DNA of 64,000 bases from CAVTRI01 sp963737075 (GTDB taxonomy: Bacteria > Actinomycetota > Acidimicrobiia > Acidimicrobiales > Palsa-688): assembly GCA_963737075.1 (NCBI GenBank), contig CAVTRI010000001.1, forward strand, positions 2,356,001 through 2,420,000. Reading direction: 5' to 3'. How positions within the stretch are numbered: position 1 is the stretch's first letter; each line of letters starts with the position of its first letter. The notes below the pieces were generated by a model that searched no databases, was not told the origin of the DNA, and saw only the letters and a list, made by a program, of their open reading frames with translations. Below are positions 43,260 through 51,085 of the stretch, piece by piece. Both the position numbers and the translations under genes were made by a program.

Positions 43260-43650
43260 GGAGACGGCTTCCGCCGGGGCCGACCGTGGCACGGCGGTGG
43301 TCGGCACGCTCGTGGGGTTCGCCATCGTGATGGTGTTGCTGCTGTTCGCGGCGCAGTTCCTCGTCCGGCTGTATGCGACGTCGTCGCTGACGTCGGCGGC
43401 CTTCCAGGCGGCGAGGCAAGTGGCAGAGACGCCCGGGGACCAGCAAGCCGCGGTGGGCCGGGCCCAGCAAGACGCCGAGCAACGGCTCGGCGGGTTCGGC
43501 GCCCAGCACACGCAATTCCACTGGTTGGAGGTCGATGGCCAGCAGGTCGTGCTCCAAGTGACGGCCCGGAGCCCGGGCTTCCTGCCGCTCCCGGCGTCGT
43601 TCCGGCGAATCGAGCGTACGGTGACGGTGCGCACCGAACGATTCCGATGA
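43210..43650 (+). CDS. TadE-like minor pilin
   Basis: 146 residues: N-terminal ~25 residues, then GADRGTAVVGTLVGFAIVMV as the TadE-type membrane segment followed by QFLVRLYATSSLTSAAFQAA, the usual helix in this family. ATG 43210 overlaps the pilin gene by 50 bp; GTG 43297 is an alternative but would delete the charged residues before the membrane segment. Its stop overlaps the next gene as ATGA. Confidence 0.72.
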   Translation: MLTIRSTASARRPPTAEETASAGADRGTAVVGTLVGFAIVMVLLLFAAQFLVRLYATSSLTSAAFQAARQVAETPGDQQAAVGRAQQDAEQRLGGFGAQHTQFHWLEVDGQQVVLQVTARSPGFLPLPASFRRIERTVTVRTERFR

Positions 43651-44132
43651 GCCGCGGCCGGGTGCCGGGCCGGGCGGCAGCACGAGGATGGGCCGGCAGC
43701 GACGAGCGAGGCTTCGCCGGCGGGGCAGAGGCCCTCGTGTTCGGCCTGTTGATTTTCATCGCCGGCACGCTGCTGGTTGCCAACGCATGGGGCGTGGTCG
43801 AGGCCAAGCTGGCCGCCGACGCCGCCGCCCGGGAGGCGGCCCGCTCTTATGTGGGGGCGACGGACGCCCAGAACGCCTGGGTAGACGCTCAGCAAGCCGC
43901 CAACGGAGCGCTCTCCGGGTACGGGCGCAATCCCGCGCAGGCCGAGGTCCAGCTTGTCGGCGGTCAGCGGGGACGGTGCCAGCGAATCACGATCGCGGTG
44001 CGGCTGAGGGCACCACTGCTGACTCTGCCGTTCGTGGGCCGGCTGGGCGAGGCCGAGGCCGTACGAGCCGACCACTCGGAGCTCGTCGAGCCCTACCGCA
44101 GTGGGCTTCCTGGGGCCGCCACATGCGGGTGA
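43647..44132 (+). CDS. TadE/TadG-like pilus protein
   Basis: 161 residues with a basic N-terminus, membrane segment (ALVFGLLIFIAGTLLVANAW) and the following KLAADAAAREAARSYVGA helix typical of TadE-like minor pilins. ATG 43647 overlaps the previous stop. Overlaps the next gene by about 10 bp, so the three minor pilin genes are translationally linked. Confidence 0.75.
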   Translation: MSRGRVPGRAAARGWAGSDERGFAGGAEALVFGLLIFIAGTLLVANAWGVVEAKLAADAAAREAARSYVGATDAQNAWVDAQQAANGALSGYGRNPAQAEVQLVGGQRGRCQRITIAVRLRAPLLTLPFVGRLGEAEAVRADHSELVEPYRSGLPGAATCG

Positions 44133-44617
44133 GCCGCCGGCCGGTTGACAACCGGGGAAGCTCCTTGGCACTGGTCCCAGCCGCGTTCTTGGTGCTCATC
44201 CTCCTGGGCGCCCTCGCCGTCGACAGCGCCGCCGTCTACCTCGGCCAGCGCCAGCTCACCGACACGATCACCGCAGCCGCCAACGACGCTGCCTCTGCGG
44301 CGCTCTCCGGTCAAGCCTTCTACGCCGGAGGGCGTGTTTCCCTCGACGCCAGTGTCGCCGCCCGAGTCGTCTGTCAGTCGGTTGACGCTCAGGCGGCCAA
44401 CGACCTTCGCCAGGTTCACCTGTCGATGGCCGTCGACGGGCCGGCGATTCGGATCCACGCCAGCGCCATCGTGGGCGCGGTGTTCGGACGATCCCTTCCG
44501 GGTCTGGCTCGACGCGAGGTTCAGGCCGACACGTCCGCCGTCGCCGGCGGCTCGGAGTCTGCTGTCGCCAGCACCCCGACGATCACCAACCAGTCGCTCC
44601 AGCCGATCTCTTGCTGA
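44123..44617 (+). CDS. TadG-like pilus protein, short
   Basis: 164 residues: DNRGSSLALVPAAFLVLILL membrane segment, then a helix with AAVYLGQRQLTDTITAAAND typical of the start of TadG (Flp pilus assembly) proteins. Full TadG proteins have a vWA domain; that is absent. ATG 44123 chosen by homology; longer frames upstream overlap the previous gene and are non-coding in character. Confidence 0.75.
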   Translation: MRVSRRPVDNRGSSLALVPAAFLVLILLGALAVDSAAVYLGQRQLTDTITAAANDAASAALSGQAFYAGGRVSLDASVAARVVCQSVDAQAANDLRQVHLSMAVDGPAIRIHASAIVGAVFGRSLPGLARREVQADTSAVAGGSESAVASTPTITNQSLQPISC

Positions 44618-44665
44618 GCAGCTCCTTGGCGTGAACCGCATCCATTGGGGGTCGACACATCGGAC

Positions 44666-45190
44666 TCAGGATCGCAAGAGCAACCCCGCGGCCTGGCGTA
44701 CGGCATCCGCAGCCTTGGCACGCAACTGTTCGGCGTTATCGCTGGCGAACGGATGGCCGATCACGGCGAACGGGTAATCTGCCATGCCGCATACCACTCC
44801 CATTTCCCGAGCAGTGCTCACGAACGCTTCGGTGATCACCGCCACTGCGGGTGTGCCCGCTTTCTCCGCCATCACCGAGTCGTACAAACTGCACGACGAA
44901 CAGCTCCCTCAATCGCCGATGGCGACGATCACTGCGTCGCAGGCGACGAGGTCCCGCATCACCTCAGCGGGTGCGGGCGCGCTCATATTGGACTTGCGGC
45001 GGCGCAGGACGCGCGCGACTCCATATTCTGAATGCAACAATTCCTCCATGTAGTGGAGGAACTGACCGACGTTCTTCTTATTGTTGTCCAGAAGACCCAC
45101 CGTCGCGCCCGCCAAGGACGGGAGCGCCGGCGCGCGCCCGGCGGTCGGAATCGCGTCCTCGTATGTGGGGTTGAGGAACATCAGGGGCAT
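44666..45190 (-). CDS. UGSC-family selenoprotein (UGA decoded as selenocysteine)
   Basis: 174 residues if the in-frame TGA at 44909-44911 is read as selenocysteine (U94). Upstream of it comes VGLLDNNKKN ... RRRK ... VACDAVIVAIGD; directly after it, GSCSSCSLYDSVMAEKAGTP to the normal stop. The combination GD-U-GSC-SSC-S is the signature of the UGSC family, in which some members have Cys at this place. A hairpin follows the UGA. ATG 45190 has AAAGGA five bases upstream. It lies 10 bp after its partner gene. The reaction is unknown; a redox role is inferred from the U/C motif. Sec machinery genes are not in this window. Confidence 0.87.
44879..44897 (-). promoter_or_regulatory. Candidate bacterial SECIS hairpin
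   Basis: Beginning 11 bases after the UGA on the minus strand, GTCGTGC-AGTTT-GTACGAC forms a 7-bp stem (one G-U pair) with a 5-base loop. The apical loop lies about 18-23 bases after UGA, within the range of bacterial SelB-binding elements. Confidence 0.6.
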
Positions 45191-45200
45191 GTGCGTCCTT

Positions 45201-46259
45201 TCAGCATTTGAAGGGTCGACCGATACCTTTCGTAATGGCTCGAGAACGATCGCCATACCAAGGGGGAAATACAGCACCGAACCCGCCGGCGGGACCTCCC
45301 GCGGCGATGACCAGCAGGTCGTCCGGCGATCCCAGAGCGGCAAACTCCTCGTTCGGATCACGATCCCGCACGAGCGTGCCCTTACCCACCGCTTCCCAGG
45401 CGGCGCGGCGGACGCGAGCGGAGCGGTAGACATATTCGCGTATATCGCGTTTCTGCCAGCCCGCGAGCGTAAGGATATCGCGAAGCTGCTTGGGGATCAC
45501 AATGGCATAATTGCCTGACCAGATCGAGTACGTCAGCATATTCGCTTGGATCGCCGCCACAAACGTCTCGAGGACCTCCTCAGGCTCACGCGTCCACTCG
45601 TTCATGATCTGATGCGGGGACTCGCACGCCATAACCGTCACGGCCGACACCTCACCGCCCGGCGGCGCGCCGCGCTCCTCCGCGAGCGGCAGCCATTCGC
45701 TGTCCTCTTCGTCCTCGGCGATGCAAAGCGTGTACTTGCCGGGATTTCCGAGGGTGGAACGGTCGAGTTTGCCCGGCACGCACCCCAGCACATTGATCAG
45801 CACGAGGCGGATGGCGCGTCCGATCGTCGCGTTGGCACGACTGCTGTTAGCAAGCACATTGTCTCTCGAGTTCATACCGAGGTCGCGGCGGATCGGGCCG
45901 TTCACGACGAGAAGCGGCGCGCTGCCGCCTGTGCTTGCCGCGCTGCCATGCAAAAGGAAAGCATCGTCGGACATGGCCTCAAGGGCGGCGGCCACGACGG
46001 GGAAGTATGACGGCAGGCAACCGGCCATGACCGCGTTGATGGCCGCCTTCTCGGCGGTGAGTGGCCGTTGGCGCACCGTTTCGAGGCCGATCACATGGTC
46101 GGGGGGAAGTGCCGCCCATTCGAGGCAGGCTCGCACACGATCCGCGGTTGGCGGCACGATAGGCAAGCCATCAGTCCAGCCATTTCGCTGGCAGAGCTCG
46201 TTCGCTTCAAACGTATCGACCGCCTCGACCTCCGACGCTGCGAACAAGGCAAATGACAT
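45201..46259 (-). CDS. Conserved partner of the UGSC selenoprotein, function unknown
   Basis: 352 residues starting MSFALFAASEVEAVDTFEAN. Conserved-looking blocks are NGWTDGLPIVPPT, AAINAVMAGCLPSYFPVVAA, STGGSAPLLVVNGPI, MNSRDNVL, ANATIGRAIRLVLINVLG and LGNPGKYTLCIAEDEE. No known catalytic motif is evident. From memory such proteins recur beside UGSC-family genes, so they may form a complex; I could not verify this. ATG 46259 is where the conserved sequence starts. The gene ends 10 bp before the selenoprotein start, so they form an operon. Confidence 0.78.
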   Translation of the reverse strand: MSFALFAASEVEAVDTFEANELCQRNGWTDGLPIVPPTADRVRACLEWAALPPDHVIGLETVRQRPLTAEKAAINAVMAGCLPSYFPVVAAALEAMSDDAFLLHGSAASTGGSAPLLVVNGPIRRDLGMNSRDNVLANSSRANATIGRAIRLVLINVLGCVPGKLDRSTLGNPGKYTLCIAEDEEDSEWLPLAEERGAPPGGEVSAVTVMACESPHQIMNEWTREPEEVLETFVAAIQANMLTYSIWSGNYAIVIPKQLRDILTLAGWQKRDIREYVYRSARVRRAAWEAVGKGTLVRDRDPNEEFAALGSPDDLLVIAAGGPAGGFGAVFPPWYGDRSRAITKGIGRPFKC

Positions 46260-46326
46260 CGACCGCACGATAGTTGCGCACTCGGTACACGGTGCGCGTG
46301 TTGACGAACCCGAGCGCGGCAACCGC

Positions 46327-46980
46327 TCAGAGCAAGCTGCGATACAGAGCCTCGGTCCGAGCCGCGATCGCCCCCCAGGTGAACTGCTCGAGCACCCGCC
46401 GGCGCCCGGCTTCCCGCATGGCTCGGGCGCTTGCCGGGTCGGCGAGCACGGCATTGACCGCTTCCGCCAGGGCGGCGCCGAGCCCGACCTCGCCTGGCGG
46501 GATCTCGACCAGTCGGCCAGTAATCCCATCCGCCACGATCTCCGGTATGCCCCCGACGGCGGTCGCCACCACGGGCAGCCCGCACGCCATGGCCTCCAGG
46601 TTGATCAGCCCAAAGGGTTCGTTCACCGACGGACACACGAATACCGTGCCGTGGCTGAGCAATTGGACCACATCTTGCCGAGGCAGCATGGCGGCGATCC
46701 AATGGACCCCGTTACGCCGCTCGGCCAGCGCGGCCGCCCGCGCCGCCATCTCGGCTCCGATACCGGGCGTGTCCGCCGCGCCGGCGAGCAGCACCAGCTG
46801 GGCCACGGGATCTACTCGTGCGGCCATGTCCAGCAGGTGCCCGACGCCTTTCTGCGCCCCGAAGCACCACACATCGACGTCGATGAGCTTGGCCAACTCC
46901 TGGCTCAAGTACTCGACATGCACTCCCGCCCCGCCGTACACCTCCGGGTGGTACTCCCGCGTGAGAAGCGCGGCCTTCAC
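46327..46980 (-). CDS. glgA: Glycogen synthase GlgA (actinobacterial type), with internal in-frame deletion
   Basis: 217 residues. The N-terminus ALLTREYHPEVYGGAGVHVE ... DVDVWCFGA is normal for a GT4/GT5 actinobacterial glycogen synthase, and the C-terminal nucleotide-binding half is intact (KGVGHLLDMAARVDP, CPSVNEPFGLINLEAMACGL, ATAVGGIPEIVADG). Between CFGA and KGVGH (about 46848-46858) some 170-180 residues of the usual ~390 are missing, without a frameshift. Most of the acceptor-binding domain is therefore lost, and activity is very unlikely. GTG 46980 overlaps the glgC stop as GTGA. Confidence 0.85.
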   Translation of the reverse strand: MKAALLTREYHPEVYGGAGVHVEYLSQELAKLIDVDVWCFGAQKGVGHLLDMAARVDPVAQLVLLAGAADTPGIGAEMAARAAALAERRNGVHWIAAMLPRQDVVQLLSHGTVFVCPSVNEPFGLINLEAMACGLPVVATAVGGIPEIVADGITGRLVEIPPGEVGLGAALAEAVNAVLADPASARAMREAGRRRVLEQFTWGAIAARTEALYRSLL

Positions 46981-48221
46981 AGCCCGCCGATCCGGCCACC
47001 CTTGCCAATGACGACGATACCCCGCTTCGAGACGACCGCCGTCTTCGGATCGAGGTCGGCGCCTGCTTCGACGACGGCACCGGGCGCGACGATCACGTTC
47101 TTGTCCAGGATCGCCCGCCGCACCAACGCGCCGGCACCGATAATCGCGTCGTCCATCACGACGGCGTCCTCCACCAACGCCCCCCGTTCCAGATGCACGC
47201 CGGGGGAAAGCACCGAACGGCGAGCGGTCCCCCCGGAGACGATGACGCCGGCGCTCACGATGGAGTCGAGCGCCGTCCCCGCACGACCCGGCTGGTCGAA
47301 CACGAACTTCGCGGGCGGAAGCTGCCGCGAGGACGACGTATAGATGGGCCACTCATCGTTGTAAAGGTTGAAGATCGGATGTACCGAGACCAAATCCATG
47401 CTCGCCTCGTAGTAACTGTCGAGGGTGCCGACATCGCGCCAATACCCCTTGTCTCGATCCGTTGACCCCGGCACCTCATTGTTGGCGAAGTCGTAAACAT
47501 GGGCATCGCCATCGTTGACCATCGCAGGGATGATGTCGCCACCCATGTCGTGGCCGGAATCGGGGCGGTTGGCGTCCTCGGCCAATGCATCGAGCAGCGC
47601 TGGAGTCGAGAAGATGTAATTACCCATGGACGCCAACACCCGTGACGGGTCGCTCGAGAGGGGCTCCGGATCCATTGGTTTCTCCAGAAAGCGCCGAATG
47701 CGCGTCCCGTCCGGCTCGATCACTCCGAACTGCGGAGCCTGGTGCCGGTCAACGCGGATGCCCGCTACCGTGACCGCGGCGCCGCTGTTGAGGTGCTGCT
47801 CGAGCATCTGCATCGGATCCATGCGATAGATATGGTCGGCTCCGAACACGCAGATGTAGTCAGGTCGTTCGTCGCTCACGATGTTCAGGTTTTGGAAGAT
47901 CGCGTCGGCCGAGCCAGCGAACCACTGGCGCCCCCGCCGCATCTGCGCTGGAACGGTCGTCACGTAGTTACCGAGGATCGTGGACATTCGCCATGTCCGG
48001 GAAACATGCAAGTCCAGGCTGTGACTTTTGTACTGGGTTAACACTACGATCCGCAGGAAGCCAGCGTTCGCCAAGTTCGAAAGGGCGAAATCCACGAGCC
48101 GGTAATGGCCAGCAAATGGGACCGCCGGTTTAGCCCGGTCCAGGGTCAGCGGCATGAGCCGCTTGCCTTCTCCCCCGGCCAGGACGATCGCGAGCACCCG
48201 CGGCACGCGGCAACGGTACAT
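46977..48221 (-). CDS. glgC: Glucose-1-phosphate adenylyltransferase (ADP-glucose pyrophosphorylase)
   Basis: 414 residues. N-terminal nucleotidyltransferase motif LAGGEGKRLMPLTLDRAKPA, the regulatory/substrate region WFAGSADAIFQNL, FGADHIYRMD, and FLEKP; a C-terminal left-handed beta-helix region (VLSPGVHLERGALVEDAVVM). It makes ADP-glucose for glycogen synthesis. Start ATG 48221, or GTG 48206 five codons later. Coupled to glgA. Confidence 0.95.
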   Translation of the reverse strand: MYRCRVPRVLAIVLAGGEGKRLMPLTLDRAKPAVPFAGHYRLVDFALSNLANAGFLRIVVLTQYKSHSLDLHVSRTWRMSTILGNYVTTVPAQMRRGRQWFAGSADAIFQNLNIVSDERPDYICVFGADHIYRMDPMQMLEQHLNSGAAVTVAGIRVDRHQAPQFGVIEPDGTRIRRFLEKPMDPEPLSSDPSRVLASMGNYIFSTPALLDALAEDANRPDSGHDMGGDIIPAMVNDGDAHVYDFANNEVPGSTDRDKGYWRDVGTLDSYYEASMDLVSVHPIFNLYNDEWPIYTSSSRQLPPAKFVFDQPGRAGTALDSIVSAGVIVSGGTARRSVLSPGVHLERGALVEDAVVMDDAIIGAGALVRRAILDKNVIVAPGAVVEAGADLDPKTAVVSKRGIVVIGKGGRIGGL

Positions 48222-48269
48222 GCCCGCCTTCAGGTTGCGCCGGAACGGTGTTTCATGTATTCTCATGTT

Positions 48270-49280
48270 ATGACAGGACATGACCTCTGGAGGAAGGCCT
48301 ATCCCGCCGCAGGCGCGGATCGCGCCCGTCGGGAGGCGCAGATCCTGCGCGTGGCGGCCCATCCGGGGATCGTCGAGCTTCGGGGCGTGGCCGAGGAGCC
48401 AGATGGTTCGGTCGTACTGTCGCTTTCCAGGCTGCCCGGGCCGGACCTCACGACCGCGATGCCCGAGACCCCGGCCCTCGGCACCGCGCTCGCAGCGGCG
48501 GTCGGCGCAGTGGTTGCCGATCTGCACGCAGTGGGCATCGCCCACGGTGCACTTGAGCGGGAGCACGTCGTGCTCGACGCCGACGGAGCGCCGGTGCTGT
48601 GTGGGTTCGGGGACGCCGTGCTGGACGCTGACAGCCAAGCCCGCCGGGCCGACGTGGCCGGGCTCATCCGCCTCGCGAGCACGCTGATCCCCGGCGGCAC
48701 AGGGTCCGCCGCGGGCCGGAAAGTGAACCGTGCGATACGCCGCTGCCGCAGCGCGGACGCCGTCGCGCGCCGGCTTGCGGAGATCGCGCCGCGACTAAAT
48801 CCGGCGGAAGCGGCTTCCAGACCCGCCTCGCGGTCGCGCGTGGTGCGCATCGTTTTCGCTGTCGCTGCCATCGTTGCCGTGGGGGGAGCCTGGTGGGCGC
48901 TCGGTCGTCCCAGCCCTCGGGCCCCGGTCGTCTCAGCTTCGTCCGCCTCGTGCCCGGTTGTTGACGCCGGGTGCGCGCCCGTGGCGTCGCGGGGAGGGGT
49001 GATCAAGGTGGGTTCAGCGAGGTTCCAGGCCGGCACGTCGGGAGACGTCGTCGTCCTCGGGCGGTGGCGCTGCACCCCGATCGGCTTGCCAGCCGTGCTG
49101 CGGCCGTCGACAGGTCAGGTGTGGGTGTTCGACCGCTGGCCGACGGGCGTCGCTGGCGTGCCAGGTCGGCTCGTCGGCACCGTTACAGACGCCGCGTCGT
49201 TGCGAGTCGTGGCCGGCCGATGCGATCGGATCGAAGTAGTGCGAGCTGGCGCACTGGCGCCGGTCAGGCTGACGCCGTGA
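48270..49280 (+). CDS. Membrane-anchored pseudokinase (protein-kinase-like)
   Basis: 336 residues. Residues ~8-150 match a minimal protein kinase fold: REAQILRVAAHPGIVELRGV (alphaC region), IAHGALEREHVVLDADG in place of the HRD loop, and CGFGDA in place of DFG. The glycine-rich loop is missing and catalytic Asp residues are replaced, so it should not phosphorylate. One membrane helix (about 191-211) leads to a ~120-residue extracytoplasmic beta-rich domain with paired cysteines. ATG 48270, or 48255 in the same frame. GTGA overlap with the LysM gene suggests a shared envelope role. Confidence 0.72.
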   Translation: MTGHDLWRKAYPAAGADRARREAQILRVAAHPGIVELRGVAEEPDGSVVLSLSRLPGPDLTTAMPETPALGTALAAAVGAVVADLHAVGIAHGALEREHVVLDADGAPVLCGFGDAVLDADSQARRADVAGLIRLASTLIPGGTGSAAGRKVNRAIRRCRSADAVARRLAEIAPRLNPAEAASRPASRSRVVRIVFAVAAIVAVGGAWWALGRPSPRAPVVSASSASCPVVDAGCAPVASRGGVIKVGSARFQAGTSGDVVVLGRWRCTPIGLPAVLRPSTGQVWVFDRWPTGVAGVPGRLVGTVTDAASLRVVAGRCDRIEVVRAGALAPVRLTP

Positions 49281-50143
49281 AGCGCTGGTTGTGGGCGGTC
49301 GTGGTGGCGCTGGTGGCCGTGAGCGCAGCTGGCTGGTGGTCGTTGCAGCCACCGAACCCGACTGACATGGGCGGGTTGTGGTCGTGGATCCGAGCGGCGG
49401 GACCGACCCGCACGGTCGCCACCGCAGCATGGTTGGCCTCGGTCGTCGTCGGTGGGTACCTGGCATTCGTGGCTGCCGCCAGTTGGGTATGCGCGCGCCG
49501 CGGCCGGGCAGGCGCCGTGGCGTGGCTGGCGCGGCTGGTCCCGGGGCCGTTCCGGGTGTTGCTCTTCACGACGGTCGGAGTCTCGGCGCTGGCAGCGGCG
49601 GCCGGAGCCTCACCTGTCCCACCGGGGCCCACGCCGCAGCCGGCGCCCGTGCTGCGACTCGTCCCGGAGGCGAAACCTGGCTCGAACGGTGCGGTGTGGC
49701 CACCGCCAACGCCGGCCAAACCACCGACCTCTGCCGTCGCCCCGGTCGCCGTACCGCCAAGCGCCGGCGCGCCGACGACCGACGCGCCGGACCCGGCCGC
49801 GGCGCCGCCCTCGACCGACGCGCCGGCTCCCGCGCCGGTGACCAGGGCACCGCTCTCAAGGAGCGCACCCGCGCCCGTCGCTGCGTTGCCCTCGAGCGCA
49901 GGCGACGAGCCGCAACCATCGGCGCGGACGTGGGTCATACGTCCCGGCGACCATCTGTGGCTGGTGGCCAACGAAACCCTTACTGCTGCGTGGGGCCATC
50001 CGCCCGCCCGTGCAGCATTGGCGCGCTACTGGTGGACACTCGTGCAGGTCAACCGCCCCCATCTGCCGGACCCGGACAACCCCGACCTGATCTTCGCTGG
50101 CGATGTCATCGCCCTGCCGCCAATTCCTTCGCCCCCGTCATGA
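49277..50143 (+). CDS. LysM-domain membrane protein
   Basis: 288 residues: three hydrophobic segments (about 4-24, 48-70, 95-112), a long Pro/Ala-rich linker, and a C-terminal LysM-like domain (TWVIRPGDHLWLVANETL ... NPDLIFAGDVIALPP). LysM domains bind peptidoglycan. GTG 49277 overlaps the pseudokinase stop. In several actinobacteria such proteins flank Tad pilus genes, but a direct role here is inference. Confidence 0.8.
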   Translation: MKRWLWAVVVALVAVSAAGWWSLQPPNPTDMGGLWSWIRAAGPTRTVATAAWLASVVVGGYLAFVAAASWVCARRGRAGAVAWLARLVPGPFRVLLFTTVGVSALAAAAGASPVPPGPTPQPAPVLRLVPEAKPGSNGAVWPPPTPAKPPTSAVAPVAVPPSAGAPTTDAPDPAAAPPSTDAPAPAPVTRAPLSRSAPAPVAALPSSAGDEPQPSARTWVIRPGDHLWLVANETLTAAWGHPPARAALARYWWTLVQVNRPHLPDPDNPDLIFAGDVIALPPIPSPPS

Positions 50144-50526
50144 GTCAGCGACAACCGCCAGCGCGCGCACTGCCGGCGTTCACCTCATACGCTGCGCGCC
50201 GGCGTGCCCACATGGTCCCCCAGAGACCATTACGATGCGCGCCAGCCGGTCTATATGGCGCTTTCGCGCACAGCCTTGGCATCACGGACGAACCGTGTAC
50301 CCCCGCCGGCGCGCACCGTGGCGGCGTTCACCTCATACGCTGCGCGGCGACGGGGATCCACCGCCATGACCTCGCGTTCCAGCGCGCCGAGTGCCAGCGT
50401 GTGGCGCGATGAAGCGCCTCGGCAGTGCCCCCGGGCGCGATTGAGCTCACATCTGACGTCGAATCGCGCCTGATACGACAGGACCGACGCCGGACCGCGC
50501 GGTGCGACGTCCGTGGGCGCGCCTTT
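50144..50526 (+). other. Low-coding stretch with a duplicated segment
   Basis: The segment GGCGTTCACCTCATACGCTG occurs at about 50174 and 50323, each flanked by GCGCGCAC-like sequence. An open frame of 90 codons (ATG 50140, overlapping the LysM stop as ATGA, to 50412) covers both copies in different frames, so the repeat is DNA-level. A further 11-codon frame overlaps its stop. No family recognised; coding is doubtful. Confidence 0.4.
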
Positions 50527-51048
50527 ATGGGGTCTCCCGCAACAGACCGCGCCGAGGTGCACCTGGCCGACGGCTCGGTCCGCAAAACTGGCGTTGTGCG
50601 GCGAGGCTATCGCTCGGCGGGCATATGGGCGCTCACAGCGATCATCGTCGCTGCCGTGGCCGGGCCCATCGCCCTAAGCCCAACAGCCGGAGCCCAAGTA
50701 CCGGCGGCAGCCCCCAGCCCAACGGCGGGAGCCCAAATACCGGCGGCAGCCCCCAGCCCAACGGCGGGATCCCAAATACCGGCGGCAGCCCCCGGCCCAA
50801 CGGCGGGATCCCAAATGCCGGCGACTGCCCGAGGCGTGGTCCAAAGCCCACCCCCTACTGTGGCAGCCAACGACGGCACCATTCCTCCGCCGGCGTCGAC
50901 GGTACCTCTTGTGACGAAGGCGCAGAACGCCCACGTCGATCCGTTCTTCGCCTACCTGTCGGGGGTCGGGCTCTTCGTAGCGATCGTCATCATGGCGACG
51001 CAATACTTGCTCACCCGGCCCGGACGCCGGCGCGGCAGAACGCTGTAG
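50527..51048 (+). CDS. Two-helix membrane protein with 13-residue repeats, unknown
   Basis: 173 residues from ATG 50527 (GTG 50425 is a longer option). One hydrophobic segment near the N-terminus (GIWALTAIIVAAVAGPIAL) may be a signal or anchor, then four copies of a 13-residue repeat like SPTAGAQIPAAAP, a spacer, and a C-terminal membrane helix (FFAYLSGVGLFVAIVIMATQ) with a basic end. It is downstream of the LysM gene. No family recognised. Confidence 0.6.
   Translation: MGSPATDRAEVHLADGSVRKTGVVRRGYRSAGIWALTAIIVAAVAGPIALSPTAGAQVPAAAPSPTAGAQIPAAAPSPTAGSQIPAAAPGPTAGSQMPATARGVVQSPPPTVAANDGTIPPPASTVPLVTKAQNAHVDPFFAYLSGVGLFVAIVIMATQYLLTRPGRRRGRTL
50679..50834 (+). repeat. 39-bp tandem repeat x4
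   Basis: Units begin at 50679, 50718, 50757 and 50796. They are in frame with the membrane protein gene and encode its Pro/Ala-rich ectodomain repeats. Confidence 0.9.
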
Positions 51049-51085
51049 AAGGCGCCACGCCTCCCAGAAGCGCCCAACCGCAGCC

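Noticed and set aside
44909..45433. Separate stop-terminated protein ending before the selenoprotein C-terminus
   Set aside because: The following frame continues the same family protein directly after UGA, so UGA is better read as selenocysteine; upstream extension beyond ATG 45190 overlaps the partner gene.
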